A DNA stretch of 64,000 nucleotides from Anaerovibrio lipolyticus DSM 3074. GTDB taxonomy: Bacteria; Bacillota; Negativicutes; Selenomonadales; Selenomonadaceae. This document shows, one piece after another, positions 1-9,158 of the stretch. The stretch lies in contig NZ_FQYW01000012.1 of NCBI RefSeq assembly GCF_900141865.1, positions 1 through 64,000 on the forward strand, given 5' to 3'. The position numbers were made by a program, and so were the translations under genes. Each line of letters starts with the position of its first letter. Position 1 is the first letter of the stretch. The notes beneath the pieces were generated by a model. The model was not told where the DNA came from, ran no database searches, and saw only the letters and a list, made by a program, of their open reading frames with translations.

Positions 1-200
1 TTTTCCATCAGCTCTGCCACAGCCGAATGAAACATGTCAAATCCCGCCATAGAATTGGAGAACGGGATAGGCTTTCTGGTGAATTCGATCCCCCTCCAGT
101 TGAAAGCCCTGAAGTAGTGTTTTTCACTGCCGACATCGATGCCGACGATCATAGATGTTTCTTTTACTTGCTCGATCTTCTTGTTTTGTGTAGACTTCAT
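1..200 (-). mobile_element. IS110-family transposase, N-terminal part (runs off window)
   Basis: Read on the minus strand from an ATG at 200-198, the frame gives a product starting MKSTQNKKIEQVKETSMIVG and continuing with IDVGSEKHYFRAFNWRG. The I-G-I-D-V core is the first acidic motif of the RuvC-like (DEDD) domain of IS110 transposases, which recombine target and donor DNA as RNA-guided recombinases. Only about 66 residues are inside the window, and the rest lies to the left. The element's 5' end abuts a truncated hsdR at about 305-310, so it most likely inserted into that gene. The family is assigned by eye from the N-terminal motif only. Confidence 0.75.
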
Positions 201-205
201 TTTGT

Positions 206-273
206 AGATACCTCTCTTTTCTGTTTATTACTAACTTCTCAGGGTCAGTAATGACAGTTTAGCTGAGGTATCT
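206..273 (-). ncRNA. Candidate IS110 bridge RNA region / structured leader
   Basis: Between the transposase start and the hsdR junction is a nested fold. AGATACCTC (206-214) pairs perfectly with GAGGTATCT (265-273). Inside it CTGT (221-224) pairs with ACAG (254-257) and ATTACT (227-232) pairs with AGTAAT (247-252). IS110-group elements encode a bridge RNA in this upstream non-coding end. Position and structure fit, but the region is short (about 105 bases) and the RNA identity is inferred. Confidence 0.45.
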
Positions 274-309
274 CTTTTTGTTAAGTTTGACTTATCTGTT
301 GTCTACACT

Positions 310-2151
310 TTGAATTATACAGGAAGCTATTCAATTTTTGAGATGGAAAATGGTGTGCCTACTTATGGATATGACTTGGCACAGGCAGTAAAAGATGGCT
401 ATTTAGTGGATTATATGTCTGTGGAAACAGTCCTAAAGTTTATTGAGCAGGGAATTAGCTATGATGAACTGTCGGATGAAGAAAAGGAAGAGTATGAGGA
501 TACTTTTGAGGATGAGGACGGAAATCTTCCTGAGAAAATCAGCTCTTCTGCTATTAATACGTGGCTGTTTAATGAGGACACCATTCGTCAGGTGCTTGAT
601 ATCGTTATGAAGGACAGCTTGAAAGTAAATTATGGTGAGATGATAGGCAAGACGATTATTTTTGCCAAAAATCATAAGCATGCGGAGAAGATTTTAGAAG
701 TATTCAATAAGGAATATCCACATCTTGCCAAGAATAATAATGGACAGGCCTTTGCCAAGGTCATTGATAATTACATGACATATAGTCAGAGTGCTATTGA
801 TGAATTTTCTGACAGCAAGAAAATGCCGCAAATTGCTATATCCGTTGATATGCTGGACACTGGAATCGATGTGCCGGAAGTTTTGAATTTGGTCTTCTTC
901 AAGAAGGTTATGAGTAAGGCCAAGTTTTGGCAGATGATTGGCCGTGGTACTAGATGCTGTCCGGGACTTATTGATGGAGAAGATAAGAGTAAGTTTTATA
1001 TATTCGATTTTTGCGGCAATTTTGAATTTTTCCGTATGGGAGAAGGAAAAAAGGCTGTAACCAGGATGGCTTTGCAGGGGGCTATCTTCAATTTGATGTT
1101 CCAGATTGTTTACAAGCTGCAGGATATAAAATATCAGACGGATAGGCTGATGGAGTTCCGTAAATCGTTGGTTGATGCCGTGGTTGAGAAAGTTAAGGAA
1201 CTGAACAGAGAAAATTTTGCCGTAAGACAGCATATAAAGTATGTTGATCTATATTCAAAGGCTGAAAATTACAATGCTATATCCTATGAAGATACATTGT
1301 TGGTGCGGGAAGAACTGGCACCATTGGTGTTGCCGGATAATGATGAGGCTACAGCAGTGCGTTTTGATGCATTGATTTATGGCTTGGAATTGGCACAGCT
1401 TGCTGGAGAGAAGTATGGAAAACTTAAAACAGACCTGATCAAAAAGGTAAAGGGGATTGCGTCTGTTGCCAATATTCCGGAGATTGTTGCTCAAAAGGAG
1501 CTTATAAACACCATTTTGCACACAGATTATGTGGAGCGGGCGGGAATTGATGAGTTTGAGCATATCAGGGAAAATCTTAGAAATCTTATGAAGTACATAC
1601 CCCGTAACCAGGTGCGCTATGATACGGATTTTACGGATGATATATTGAGCTACGAATGGAATGAATCTGAGCTGGAAAATGACGATTTGAAAAATTATAA
1701 GGCCAAAGCTGAGTTTTATATTCACCAGCATCTGGATAACGCCGTTATTGCAAAGCTCAGGACGAATCAGCCATTGACACGGTTGGATATAGAATCATTG
1801 GAAAAAATTTTATGGAGTGAAGTTGGGTCTCAAGAAGATTATGAGCGAGAATATGGTCATAAGCCGCTTGGTGAATTGGTGCGTGAAATTGTAGGACTGG
1901 ATATGAATGCCGCTAAGGAAGCCTTTGCAGAGTTTTTGGATGACACTAATCTTGATAGTAGACAAATTTATTTCGTGAATCAGATTGTGGAATACATTGT
2001 TCATAATGGCATGATGACGGACCTTTCTGTGCTGCAGGAGTCACCATTCACTGACCAAGGCAGCGTAGTTGATATTTTTACTGATTTATCTGTCTGGGCA
2101 GGAATCAGAAAGGTTATCGATGGCATAAATTATAATGCTGGGGTTATGTAG
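310..2151 (+). pseudogene. hsdR: Type I restriction enzyme HsdR, C-terminal part, 5' truncated by IS110
   Basis: The frame is open from 310 to a TAG at 2149. It encodes the second helicase lobe and C-terminal region of a type I restriction subunit: TIIFAKNHKHAEKI near residue 115, DMLDTGIDVPEVL near 180 and the motif VI sequence QMIGRGTR near 210, followed by the long helical C-terminal part that binds the methylase. The PD-ExK nuclease and the Walker A and DEAD motifs of the first lobe are missing, replaced by the IS110 end. The TTG at 310 is unlikely to be a native start. It is presumably non-functional for restriction. DUF1848 follows after 17 bases, the same order as in the second copy near 12.6 kb. 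Confidence 0.85.
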
Positions 2152-3062
2152 CTAAGTGGTGATATTTTATGATAATTAGTGCCAGCAGGCGGACGGATAT
2201 ACCAGCTTTTTACTTTGACTGGTTTTGTCGGAGATTAAAGGCGGGCTATGTTGATGTGGTAAATCCGTTCAATCGAAAGCAGGTAAGCCGTATATCTTTA
2301 AAGCCTGACTTTGTAGATTGTATTGTGTTTTGGACAAAGGACCCGGCCCCTATGTTAAAGGGATTGGATAATCTTAAAGATTACAACTATTATGTGCAGG
2401 TGTCCTTAACGCCTTATGGAAATGATGTGGAGACAAATCTTCGTGATAAAACAGATATTATCATCACTGTGCAGGAGCTATCTAAGAGGCTCGGTCGGGA
2501 ACGGGTAGTATGGCGGTATGACCCTATTTTATTAAATGAAAGCTACACAATAGAGGGTCATCTGGAATGGTTCAAAAATACCCTTGAGTCCTTAGCTCCC
2601 TGTGTGGAGCGTTGTGTTATCAGCTTTATTGACCTGTATGCCAAGGCGAAAAAGAACACTCAGGGGCTGAATCTCTATGAGCTCTCTGAGGAGGAAATGA
2701 GTGAACTGGCGGCAGGAATGTCAGATATTGCCAAGGGGAGTGGCGTTGTACTTCAAACCTGCTCTGAGGCCATTGATTTGGAAAAGTACGGAATAGGTCA
2801 CGGGGCCTGTATTGATGGAGAATTGGTGGAACACATAGTAGGCAGGAAACTAAATATCAGCAGGGCCAAAACCCAGCGACCACTTTGTAGCTGCGTGGAG
2901 AGCTTCGACATTGGTCAGTATGATACCTGTATTCATGGCTGTCGCTATTGTTATGCCAATGCCAGCTTGGAGCGGGCAAGACAGGGCTTTGATAATCATA
3001 ATCCTAACTCGTCGGTGATAACGGGAAACGTGTTGGGTGATGAAAATATTACTGTTCATGAA
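2135..3062 (+). repeat. Direct repeat copy 1 (hsdR 3' tip + DUF1848 gene)
   Basis: This segment matches 12605-13532 at a constant offset of 10470 bases. It begins in the last codons of hsdR (ATGCTGGGGTTATGTAG) and runs to the end of the DUF1848 gene. The copies differ at scattered sites, so the duplication is not recent. Confidence 0.85.
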
Positions 3063-3068
3063 GGATAA
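2169..3068 (+). CDS. DUF1848 family protein, copy 1
   Basis: The 299-residue product begins MIISASRRTDIPAFYFDWFC, the typical start of DUF1848 proteins. It ends with a cysteine cluster (CSCVESFDIGQYDTC, then HGCRYCYAN) that resembles an iron-sulfur or radical-SAM-like binding site. The biochemical function is not known to me. The gene lies 17 bases after the hsdR stop and is probably cotranscribed with it. A closely similar paralogue sits at 12639-13535. Here the cluster reads CSCVESF, in the second copy CNCVESF. Confidence 0.8.
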   Translation: MIISASRRTDIPAFYFDWFCRRLKAGYVDVVNPFNRKQVSRISLKPDFVDCIVFWTKDPAPMLKGLDNLKDYNYYVQVSLTPYGNDVETNLRDKTDIIITVQELSKRLGRERVVWRYDPILLNESYTIEGHLEWFKNTLESLAPCVERCVISFIDLYAKAKKNTQGLNLYELSEEEMSELAAGMSDIAKGSGVVLQTCSEAIDLEKYGIGHGACIDGELVEHIVGRKLNISRAKTQRPLCSCVESFDIGQYDTCIHGCRYCYANASLERARQGFDNHNPNSSVITGNVLGDENITVHEG

Positions 3069-3154
3069 TGCTAAATGCAACGCACTTAGGTTGATTTGCT
3101 ATATGACAAATTAAATCGCAATATGATCAAAGCATATTACTTTAATGGTGTATT

Positions 3155-3239
3155 TTCCCTTAAAAAAGGGGTAATGTTAAGGTTATATTCCCTTAAACAC
3201 TTGGTGTTCCCCTTAAAATATGCTAAAATTTAAGGGGAA
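3155..3239 (+). promoter_or_regulatory. Repeated operator-like motif upstream of fic
   Basis: Three direct copies of TTCCC(C)TTAAA lie at 3155-3164, 3188-3197 and 3207-3217, and one inverted copy (TTTAAGGGGAA) at 3229-3239, just before the Fic start at 3258. The Fic product ends in a winged-helix-like region, so binding of the motif by Fic itself is a reasonable guess. No protein-DNA evidence exists in the sequence. Confidence 0.6.
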
Positions 3240-3257
3240 GAGAAAGGTGGTAAGGGA

Positions 3258-4304
3258 ATGAGAGATTTCAATTACTCATTGATAAGGGATAAAAAATGGG
3301 ACTCTGAGCTGCTTGGGCTTGTTGCTGCCATATATAAAGAGGTTGGAAAGCAAGAAATGTATTTGAAGCAAAGGCCAGAGGAACTTGAGAAACTAGTCGA
3401 GATTGCCAAGATTCAGAGTACGGAGGCATCTAACGCCATTGAAGGAATCGTAACAACCGATACTCGAATCAGACAGCTTGTTGAGGAGAAAACAACACCG
3501 AGGAACCGGGATGAACAGGAAATCGCAGGTTATCGGGATGTGTTGGGAATCATTCATGAGAGTTTTGATTCTATTCCGATTACTCAGAATTATATCCTTC
3601 AGTTGCACAAAATCTTATATAGTCACATGAACAACCCGGTGGCTGGCAGGACAAAAACTGTGCAGAACTATATTAGTGCAACTTATCCCGACGGGCATAC
3701 AGAAACACTCTTTACTCCGCTTGCTCCATACGAGACCCCGGATGCACTTGACAGGTTATGTGGGGAATATAATCGCGTTATCGGAAATATGGAGCTTGAA
3801 CCGCTAATCGCGATTCCTATTTTTATTCATGATTTTCTTTGCATCCATCCGTTTAATGATGGAAATGGGCGTATGAGCAGATTGCTGACGACATTGCTTC
3901 TTTATCGGAGTGGTTTCTATGTTGGAAAATATATATCTTTGGAGGCAAAAATTGCCAAGAATAAGGATTTATATTATGGTGCGTTGTCTGCTTCACAGGA
4001 TGGCTGGCATGAGGGAAATGATAATCCGGTACCATTTATTAAGTATCTGCTTGGAACAATTCTTGCAGCCTATAAGGATTTCGAAGAGCGATTTTCTCTT
4101 GTGGAAATCAAACGCTCGGCACTTGATACGGTACGCCTTGCAACGCAGAATAAGATTGGACGTTTTACAAAACAGGATATACGGGAGCTTTGCCCGGCAC
4201 TTAGCATTAGTTCCGTAGAAGGAGCTCTTCGGAAGTTGGTGGCTTCTGGCGAATTGAAGCGTGAGGGTAGTGGCAAAAGTATCTGCTATTACAGAACAAA
4301 ATAG
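3258..4304 (+). CDS. Fic family protein (AMP-transferase fold) with N-terminal inhibitory helix
   Basis: The 348-residue product has the catalytic Fic motif HPFNDGNGRMSRLL near residue 198, where His acts as base and the loop binds phosphates. STEASNAIEG near residue 55 matches the inhibitory [S/T]xxxE[G/N] motif of class II Fic proteins, whose Glu blocks ATP. The last 65 residues (TKQDIRELCPALSISSVEGA, then LRKLVASGELKREG) look like a winged helix. Such proteins AMPylate or otherwise modify targets, and here the target is unknown. The start ATG follows AGAAAGGTGG. Four short repeats precede the gene, suggesting autoregulation. It lies between the hsdR and hsdM fragments, as Fic genes often do in type I islands. 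Confidence 0.85.
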   Translation: MRDFNYSLIRDKKWDSELLGLVAAIYKEVGKQEMYLKQRPEELEKLVEIAKIQSTEASNAIEGIVTTDTRIRQLVEEKTTPRNRDEQEIAGYRDVLGIIHESFDSIPITQNYILQLHKILYSHMNNPVAGRTKTVQNYISATYPDGHTETLFTPLAPYETPDALDRLCGEYNRVIGNMELEPLIAIPIFIHDFLCIHPFNDGNGRMSRLLTTLLLYRSGFYVGKYISLEAKIAKNKDLYYGALSASQDGWHEGNDNPVPFIKYLLGTILAAYKDFEERFSLVEIKRSALDTVRLATQNKIGRFTKQDIRELCPALSISSVEGALRKLVASGELKREGSGKSICYYRTK

Positions 4305-4359
4305 GATTTCAGAAACCAGAAATAAAAAAAATATCCTCATATAGAAGGGAATTTGTAAT

Positions 4360-5016
4360 ATGGCAAAGAAAAAGAATAAGGGAAAAGAATTAAACTTAGA
4401 TAATATATTATTTAATTGTAGAGATATTTTGAGAGCGGCCCGTAATTCCGGCTCATTTTTTGAGAAGCGTGACATGATGCTTACGCTCGTTTTTTTGCGT
4501 TTTATCGGTGAAAAATATGATGATGGTATTCAGAGCTTAAAAGAGAAATTGGTAGCGGAAGGGTTTGATCCTGAGGATGAAAATATAGTGGCAGCATTTT
4601 TTGATGATGCCACTTTTATTGATGGTACATATAATTTGCCCTTAGAAGCCCGCTGGTCAACTATTATTAATACTACGGCACCAAAACTCAATGTCACTTT
4701 GGATTCAGCTCTGCATAGCCTTGCGACAAACTCAAAGGATTTAAAAGGCTGTTTTGTGGAGGGAACATTCACAACCAGAAATCTTGCACCCAATGACATC
4801 AAAAAGCTGGTGGACGAGGTTAATAAAATCAGCCATAAAGCCTTTGGCGATGAGAAAGACCTTATCGGTCGGGTATATGAGTATTTCTTAAAAGAATTTG
4901 CAGTTAATGCTACCAAGGAGGAAGGTGAGTTCTATACACCTCATGATGTGGTGCAGTTAATTGCTGCCATGATAGAGCCTTTCGATGGCACATTGTACGA
5001 TGAGGCAGTTGCGTGA
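4360..5016 (+). pseudogene. hsdM: Type I methyltransferase HsdM, N-terminal fragment
   Basis: This stretch encodes 218 residues of an HsdM N-terminal helical domain (ILFNCRDILRAARNSGSFFE, then LRFIGEKYDD) and the start of the methylase domain (EGEFYTPHDVVQLIAAMIEP). It ends GTLYDEAVA at a TGA exactly where motif I (DPxCGSGG) should follow. The AdoMet-binding and catalytic NPPF motifs are therefore lost. The break coincides with the left edge of the inserted island at about 5013. The family differs from the hsdM fragment found at the other side of the island. Confidence 0.85.
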
Positions 5017-5180
5017 TTGATACAATGCTCCTTGCCCGTTATCGTTAAGGAGTGCGGATAAAGCCCAAGAAACAAGGCTTGCTGACATCGAAGGGGGTGC
5101 AGAAAGCCGATTTTTTATAAGCGGCATCGGTCACTCGCATTTCGGAGCATTGCTCCGGCGAGTAGCCCAATGCAAAAAAT

Positions 5181-5250
5181 GCACACCCCCGTAACGATAG
5201 GTATATCTCGTAACGAAAGGCAGGACAAATCGTTATGAGGGTGTGCAAAA
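5181..5250. repeat. Island terminal motif, left (possible mobilisation region)
   Basis: This stretch contains CACACCCCCGTAACGAT, CTCGTAACGAA and CGTTATGAGGGTGTGCAAA, which are inverted and direct variants of one motif. A matching set lies at 10287-10360. The downstream frame (GTGTGCAAAATGACCGCCAA) reads like the start of a small mobilisation protein that is not continued. An oriT-like role is a guess. Confidence 0.4.
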
Positions 5251-5330
5251 TGACCGCCAAGGCAGGAATGACGAGGGCTGGCGGCGAATAACAACAACGA
5301 TATACGTCATTGTTTTCCTATGGAGAGCGG

Positions 5331-5900
5331 TTATTCGTGTGGTTGAGTGAAAATTTTTATCATTTGATTTAGAACATCATACACTATTTGACATAATTCC
5401 TCGATGCTTTCCTGTTGACCCGTCTCAATCCAGGTCAGCAAAGAAGTAGAGAACAGGGATGCGGCAATGGAAATGGCGTAGTTGCTGTCTTTCTCATAGA
5501 CAGGAGGCAAGTCCAATTCGTGAATGGATAAAAATTGCGGATAATGTCTGGTAAATGATTCCACGAAAATGTGTTTATATCCGGCACGGATAATTATTTC
5601 TAAAGTCTTATGGTGTTTTCCCCAGTAGGTTCCGGCCAAATATGTGAGATTAATCCTATTGACTTTCTTCTGGGTATGTAGGGCGGTTAATTCGGCAAAG
5701 GCGCAATCGCATATGTAGGTCAGGACATCGGTGGTGTTGTCAAACAGTCGATAAAAAGTTGACCTTGCTACCGTGGATTTCTTTTCGATATCCGTAATGG
5801 TTATTTCCTCATAAGGCTTCCTCTCCGCAAGTGCTAAAACGGCTTCGGTAATCAGCCGAGCGGATTTTTGGGAGCGTTTATCTTCTTTGATGTGATACAT
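5331..5900 (-). CDS. TetR/AcrR family transcriptional repressor
   Basis: The 189-residue product has a TetR-type DNA-binding head: KRSQKSARLITEAVLALAER, then EEITITDIEKKSTVARSTFY and RLFDNTTDVLTY. The C-terminal ligand domain has no recognisable sequence signature. The gene is divergent from the phloretin-hydrolase-like gene at 6018. The shared intergenic region holds a perfect inverted repeat with 23-base arms, which is almost certainly the operator. By analogy with neighbouring-gene regulators, it probably senses a phenolic substrate of the hydrolase. That ligand is an inference. Confidence 0.85.
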   Translation of the reverse strand: MYHIKEDKRSQKSARLITEAVLALAERKPYEEITITDIEKKSTVARSTFYRLFDNTTDVLTYICDCAFAELTALHTQKKVNRINLTYLAGTYWGKHHKTLEIIIRAGYKHIFVESFTRHYPQFLSIHELDLPPVYEKDSNYAISIAASLFSTSLLTWIETGQQESIEELCQIVYDVLNQMIKIFTQPHE

Positions 5901-5920
5901 GATTTGTCCTTTCGTTGCAT

Positions 5921-5976
5921 ATCTTATGAAACTATTGTAGCATAAACTATTCTATGCTACAATAGTTTCATAAGAT
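5921..5976. promoter_or_regulatory. Operator between tetR and hydrolase: 23-bp perfect inverted repeat
   Basis: The arm at 5921-5943 (beginning ATCTTATGAAACTATTG) is the exact reverse complement of 5954-5976, with a 10-base spacer. It lies 21 bases upstream of the TetR start and about 40 upstream of the divergent gene, so one bound repressor could block both promoters. Confidence 0.8.
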
Positions 5977-6017
5977 GTTGGTTAGCATAATGTATCACAG
6001 ATAGGGAGGAAATTGAC

Positions 6018-6818
6018 ATGAATTTGTTTTTGAACAAGAAGGTCGGCGTAAGCAAAGAGGAGAAGGCACTCCCCTATTACAAGTTTTTTGAGCGGGATAT
6101 GGCCAAAATTCCCGAAGAAAAATTAGCACTCATTGAAATGCCCCAAGAAAAAACTGCTGTTCCCTTCGAAGAGAGAAATCTTTTTTTGGCAGGAGAGGAT
6201 AAGGACTATACTCAATTGGGATATGGTATTGCGTTGAATGGCACCGGCTTTGTCTGTAATGAAACCTATATGCCGCAGGTAACAGGAGAGATGCTGGACT
6301 GGTGGTTTGCATGGCAGAGTGTAGGTTCTGACCTTCGTTATAAGATTTGGGATCCGGAAGATCATTATTTCTCCAGAGCGGCTCGTCCGGATTATGTCTG
6401 CGACCCTAATGTTCCCCTGAAAGAAAAAACATGGGGTGTTGACCAATATGTATTGGAGGATATTGGTCAAGGGCCAGGACTTCTTAAACTGATGTTTAAG
6501 AGTCCAGAGAATTTTGGGTATGATTCTGCATTGGTGGGGACAAAATACTGCGAATCCTTGGTGTCTGCAATGGGAACCGGTGATTGCCCGGCAGCCATGA
6601 CGCACAAATGGTATCCTTACAGGGATGGAGTTCTGTTCTGTTCGCGATTTTGGATAGGGTATGGCATTGTGGATGACAGGTTTGCCTCTGTGTTGCCAAA
6701 AGGAGAGAGTATTCCCGTAGAAGTTCCTCGTGGCCTGTTTGCCCATAATATCAAGGAATTCACGAATCTGGCATCTATCTTGCCGGAAGTTTATGCTGAG
6801 AACAAAGATAACTTTTAA
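6018..6818 (+). CDS. DAPG/phloretin hydrolase (PhlG) family protein
   Basis: The 266-residue protein carries the family signatures GTGFVCNETYMPQVTGEMLD, WWFAWQSVGSDLRYKIWDPE and DHYFSRA. PhlG-type enzymes are zinc hydrolases that cleave C-C bonds in acylphloroglucinols, for example phloretin to phloroglucinol and phloretic acid. The His and Glu residues in these motifs fit metal ligation. Length is normal (about 260-300). The start follows GGGAGGAAATTGAC. Gene order tetR< >hydrolase-alpha/beta hydrolase suggests an inducible plant-phenolic degradation unit carried as island cargo. The exact substrate is not provable from sequence. Confidence 0.8.
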   Translation: MNLFLNKKVGVSKEEKALPYYKFFERDMAKIPEEKLALIEMPQEKTAVPFEERNLFLAGEDKDYTQLGYGIALNGTGFVCNETYMPQVTGEMLDWWFAWQSVGSDLRYKIWDPEDHYFSRAARPDYVCDPNVPLKEKTWGVDQYVLEDIGQGPGLLKLMFKSPENFGYDSALVGTKYCESLVSAMGTGDCPAAMTHKWYPYRDGVLFCSRFWIGYGIVDDRFASVLPKGESIPVEVPRGLFAHNIKEFTNLASILPEVYAENKDNF

Positions 6819-6839
6819 ACAAATCACGGAGGCGAAGTC

Positions 6840-7552
6840 ATGATGGAAAAGTTCAATACAAAAAAATGATTTTGATTGGTATGTTTGCTCTCGGAATTCT
6901 GCTTAACATCAATGAAATTGGATTTGCTAAAAGCCAGGACGTTTACATTGACGGAGATCATGGCAGATTGGCCGCTGTCCTTCAAACTCCTGACGGACAG
7001 GAAAAGTATCCTTTGGTGATGATTATGCACGGGTTCACCTTAAATAAAGAATTTCCTTTGCTGACAGAACTGGCAAATAATTTAGAAGAATACGGCATTG
7101 CTTCTATCCGCTTTGACTTCAACGGACATGGAAAGAGCGAAGGAAGATTTCAGGATATGACCGTGCTGAATGAAATTGAGGATGCAAAGTGCGTTTACAA
7201 TTATGTAAACAATTTGCCGCAGGTGAGTTCCGTATCTATGGCAGGACATTCGCAAGGAGGGGTTGTCACCAGTATGACAGCTGGGATATTAGGCACGCAA
7301 AAAATCAAAGGCATAGCGTTAATGGCACCGGCAGCTGTTTTGCGTGAAGATGCCATTCGCGGAATTTCTTTCGGTAAGCAATATGATTCGTTGAATCCGC
7401 CGAAAACCATTGAGATCATGGACGGTTTGAAATTAGGGGCGAACTATGTCAAAACAGCTCAAACGTTGCCTATCTACGAAACAGCATCGCAATACCAAGG
7501 TATGGCATTTATGATTCATGGTACGGGAGATACCATTGTCCCATATACTTAT
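6840..7552 (+). pseudogene. Alpha/beta hydrolase, frameshifted at start and truncated at 3' end
   Basis: The well-placed start ATG at 6840 (after GGAGGCGAAGTC) stops after nine codons in a run of seven A. One more A would join it to the frame from 6866, giving a signal-peptide-like start (KKMILIGMFALGILLN) and a hydrolase. Visible are HGFTLNKEFP near residue 60, the nucleophile elbow GHSQGG near 130 and HGTGDTIVPY near 220. The conserved protein stops at about 7550, where the sequence switches to a recombinase tail, so the last helices and catalytic His are missing. Translation could restart at 6866 without the leader. Confidence 0.75.
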
Positions 7553-8060
7553 AGCCTGCGAATGCCAGACACCCCATGTGACCGAGGAGGAAGTCAAGGC
7601 GGCATTCGTCTCCGCCTACAACAAACTGGTCATCGAGAAAAAGGAAATCATCGCCAATGCGGAGCTTATCCGCAGGACACTCTGCGACACCACTTCCTTG
7701 CAGGAGGAAAAACGGCGGCTCGAAAGCGAGATGGCGGTGTTGGTGGACATGGTGCAGGGCTGCATCGCCGAGAACGCCCGCATCGCCCAAGACCAAGCGG
7801 AATACCAGAAACGGTACGATGGGCTGGTGGCAAAGTACGATGCCGCCAAGGACAAGTACGATGAGACGGTAGCTGTCATATCCGCTAAGGAAGCCCAAAG
7901 CGCACGGCTTACGGCTTTCACCAAGGCTCTGCGAGAGCGGGACGGCATCATCGAGGACTTCGATGAGAGCCTTTGGGGCTGTATGGTTGAACATATCACG
8001 GTGGGCAGGAACAAGGAGATGACGGTCACTTTCCAGGATGGGACGGAGATACAGGCTTGA
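7551..8060 (+). pseudogene. Large serine recombinase, C-terminal remnant
   Basis: From about 7557 the frame reads CQTPHVTEEEVKAAFVSAYN. A long coiled coil follows (KRRLESEMAVLVDMVQG), then ALRERDGIIEDFDESLWGCM and VEHITVGRNKEMTVTFQDG. This is the typical C-terminal end of large serine recombinases of Firmicute integrative elements. The catalytic resolvase domain and the DNA-binding recombinase domain are absent. It is fused to the broken hydrolase at about 7550, so a deletion removed everything between. Confidence 0.75.
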
Positions 8061-8070
8061 CGGGGACTAT

Positions 8071-8105
8071 GGCGCAGGGCTTCGGCTCTGTGCCAATTTT
8101 TTTAT
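8071..8105 (+). terminator. Rho-independent terminator after recombinase remnant
   Basis: GGCGCAGGGC-TTCG-GCTCTGTGCC forms a near-perfect stem with a stable TTCG tetraloop, followed by AA and a run of seven T. Confidence 0.85.
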
Positions 8106-8174
8106 TTTCTTAAGCAGGAGTAGAGATGATTATGGTAGAATGTAAAAAAGGTTAAGCAGGAAGGAGAGATTGCC

Positions 8175-8279
8175 GTGCGGAAGGTACGCATCACGATCAT
8201 GCGGAGGGCTTGCTATCCGGACTTGATAGAGAAATACGAGAATCCCATATAACACGCCTGCGACATGGATGAGGATTAG
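8175..8279 (+). pseudogene. TIGR04076-like protein, N-terminal remnant
   Basis: From a GTG after AAGGAGAGATTGCC the frame reads VRKVRITIMRRACYPDLIEK, then YENPI, a stop codon (TAA), and HACDMDED before a TAG. This resembles the start of the TIGR04076 family of small cysteine-containing proteins. The in-frame stop and the missing C-terminal half show it is a scrap. The assignment is from memory of the family N-terminus. Confidence 0.5.
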
Positions 8280-8282
8280 CTG

Positions 8283-8729
8283 ATGATTTGTAAATTAACT
8301 ATTTTGATAGAAAATAATATTGAAAAAGGAAGCGATTTTGACAATTACGCACAGCTATTCACAAATTTTGACAGGCATTATCCTTTTGAGCATATCCCGG
8401 CAAAATTCGTGTGCGGCGATAAAAAAGAGCTGGATTATTTTGAGGATGAGATATGCTTGCTACTAAAAGAAGGCGATGGCCTTGCCTTGGTTGTGGGCTG
8501 CTCCCATCAAGGCATCCTGAACATTACCGCTACCGTGAAAGAGCGGACGGGGCTTCCCGTCCGTCGCATCGTTGGCGGTATTCATCTTAGCGGCGAAGGA
8601 CAGGAACGCATGGACAGGTCGCTGACCGAATTGGAACGGCTCGGTGTCCGTGATTTCAATCTTTGCCACTGTTCCGGCTCAAATGTACCGGGCAAAGTTG
8701 CTACGGGAACGGTCATTGAATTAAGATAA
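8283..8729 (+). pseudogene. MBL-fold metallo-hydrolase with internal deletion
   Basis: The 148-residue product starts like a metallo-beta-lactamase-fold protein (MICKLTILIENN) and ends with its C-terminal half: VVGCSHQGILNI, then VRRIVGGIHL and FNLCHCSG. The expected middle with the HxHxDH zinc motif is missing, since full proteins are about 250-280 residues. The frame is kept but the active site is gone, so activity is unlikely. The preceding scrap and this deletion probably share one history of loss. Confidence 0.7.
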
Positions 8730-8742
8730 GGAGAGAGCGCAA

Positions 8743-9075
8743 ATGAAGCTTGGAATTATAAGGTGTATGCAAACAGAAGACTATTGCCCCGGAACTACCG
8801 ACTTCAAAATGGTAAAAGAACACAAGGGAGTTCTTGAGGGGATCGATGAAGATATAGAATTGATTGGCTTTTGCAACTGTGGAGGATGTCCTGCGAAGAA
8901 AGCTGTGCTTAGAGCAAGAAAACTTGTGGAACGAGGAGCGGATACGATTGCTTTTGCTTCCTGCATTCAGAAAGGTACACCTATCGGATATCCATGTCCG
9001 TTTGCAAAGAAAATGAAGGATATCATTGAGAAGGACTTGGGAGACAAAGTTAAGCTACTGGATTATACTCACTAA
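8743..9075 (+). CDS. CGGC domain-containing protein
   Basis: The 110-residue protein has the hallmark CNCGGCPAKKAV near residue 46 plus Cys at positions 8, 14, 74 and 87 (YPCPF). CGGC proteins are thought to bind metal through these cysteines, and no reaction is established. Length is complete for the family. The start ATG follows AAGGAGAGAGCGCAA, 13 bases after the previous gene. Confidence 0.8.
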   Translation: MKLGIIRCMQTEDYCPGTTDFKMVKEHKGVLEGIDEDIELIGFCNCGGCPAKKAVLRARKLVERGADTIAFASCIQKGTPIGYPCPFAKKMKDIIEKDLGDKVKLLDYTH

Positions 9076-9158
9076 ATCCTCATCAAGTCTCCCACACTGC
9101 CATCAGCGATAGCGGGGAGCATATTTAAGAAATCAGAAAAGTTCATACAGAACCAGCG

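Noticed and set aside
27-251. Plus-strand small gene at the window start
   Set aside because: The opposite strand encodes the IS110 transposase N-terminus. The plus frame has no RBS and odd composition.
7657-7872. Plus-strand 71-codon frame inside the recombinase tail
   Set aside because: It is an overlapping frame of the GC-rich recombinase coiled coil, with no start signal.
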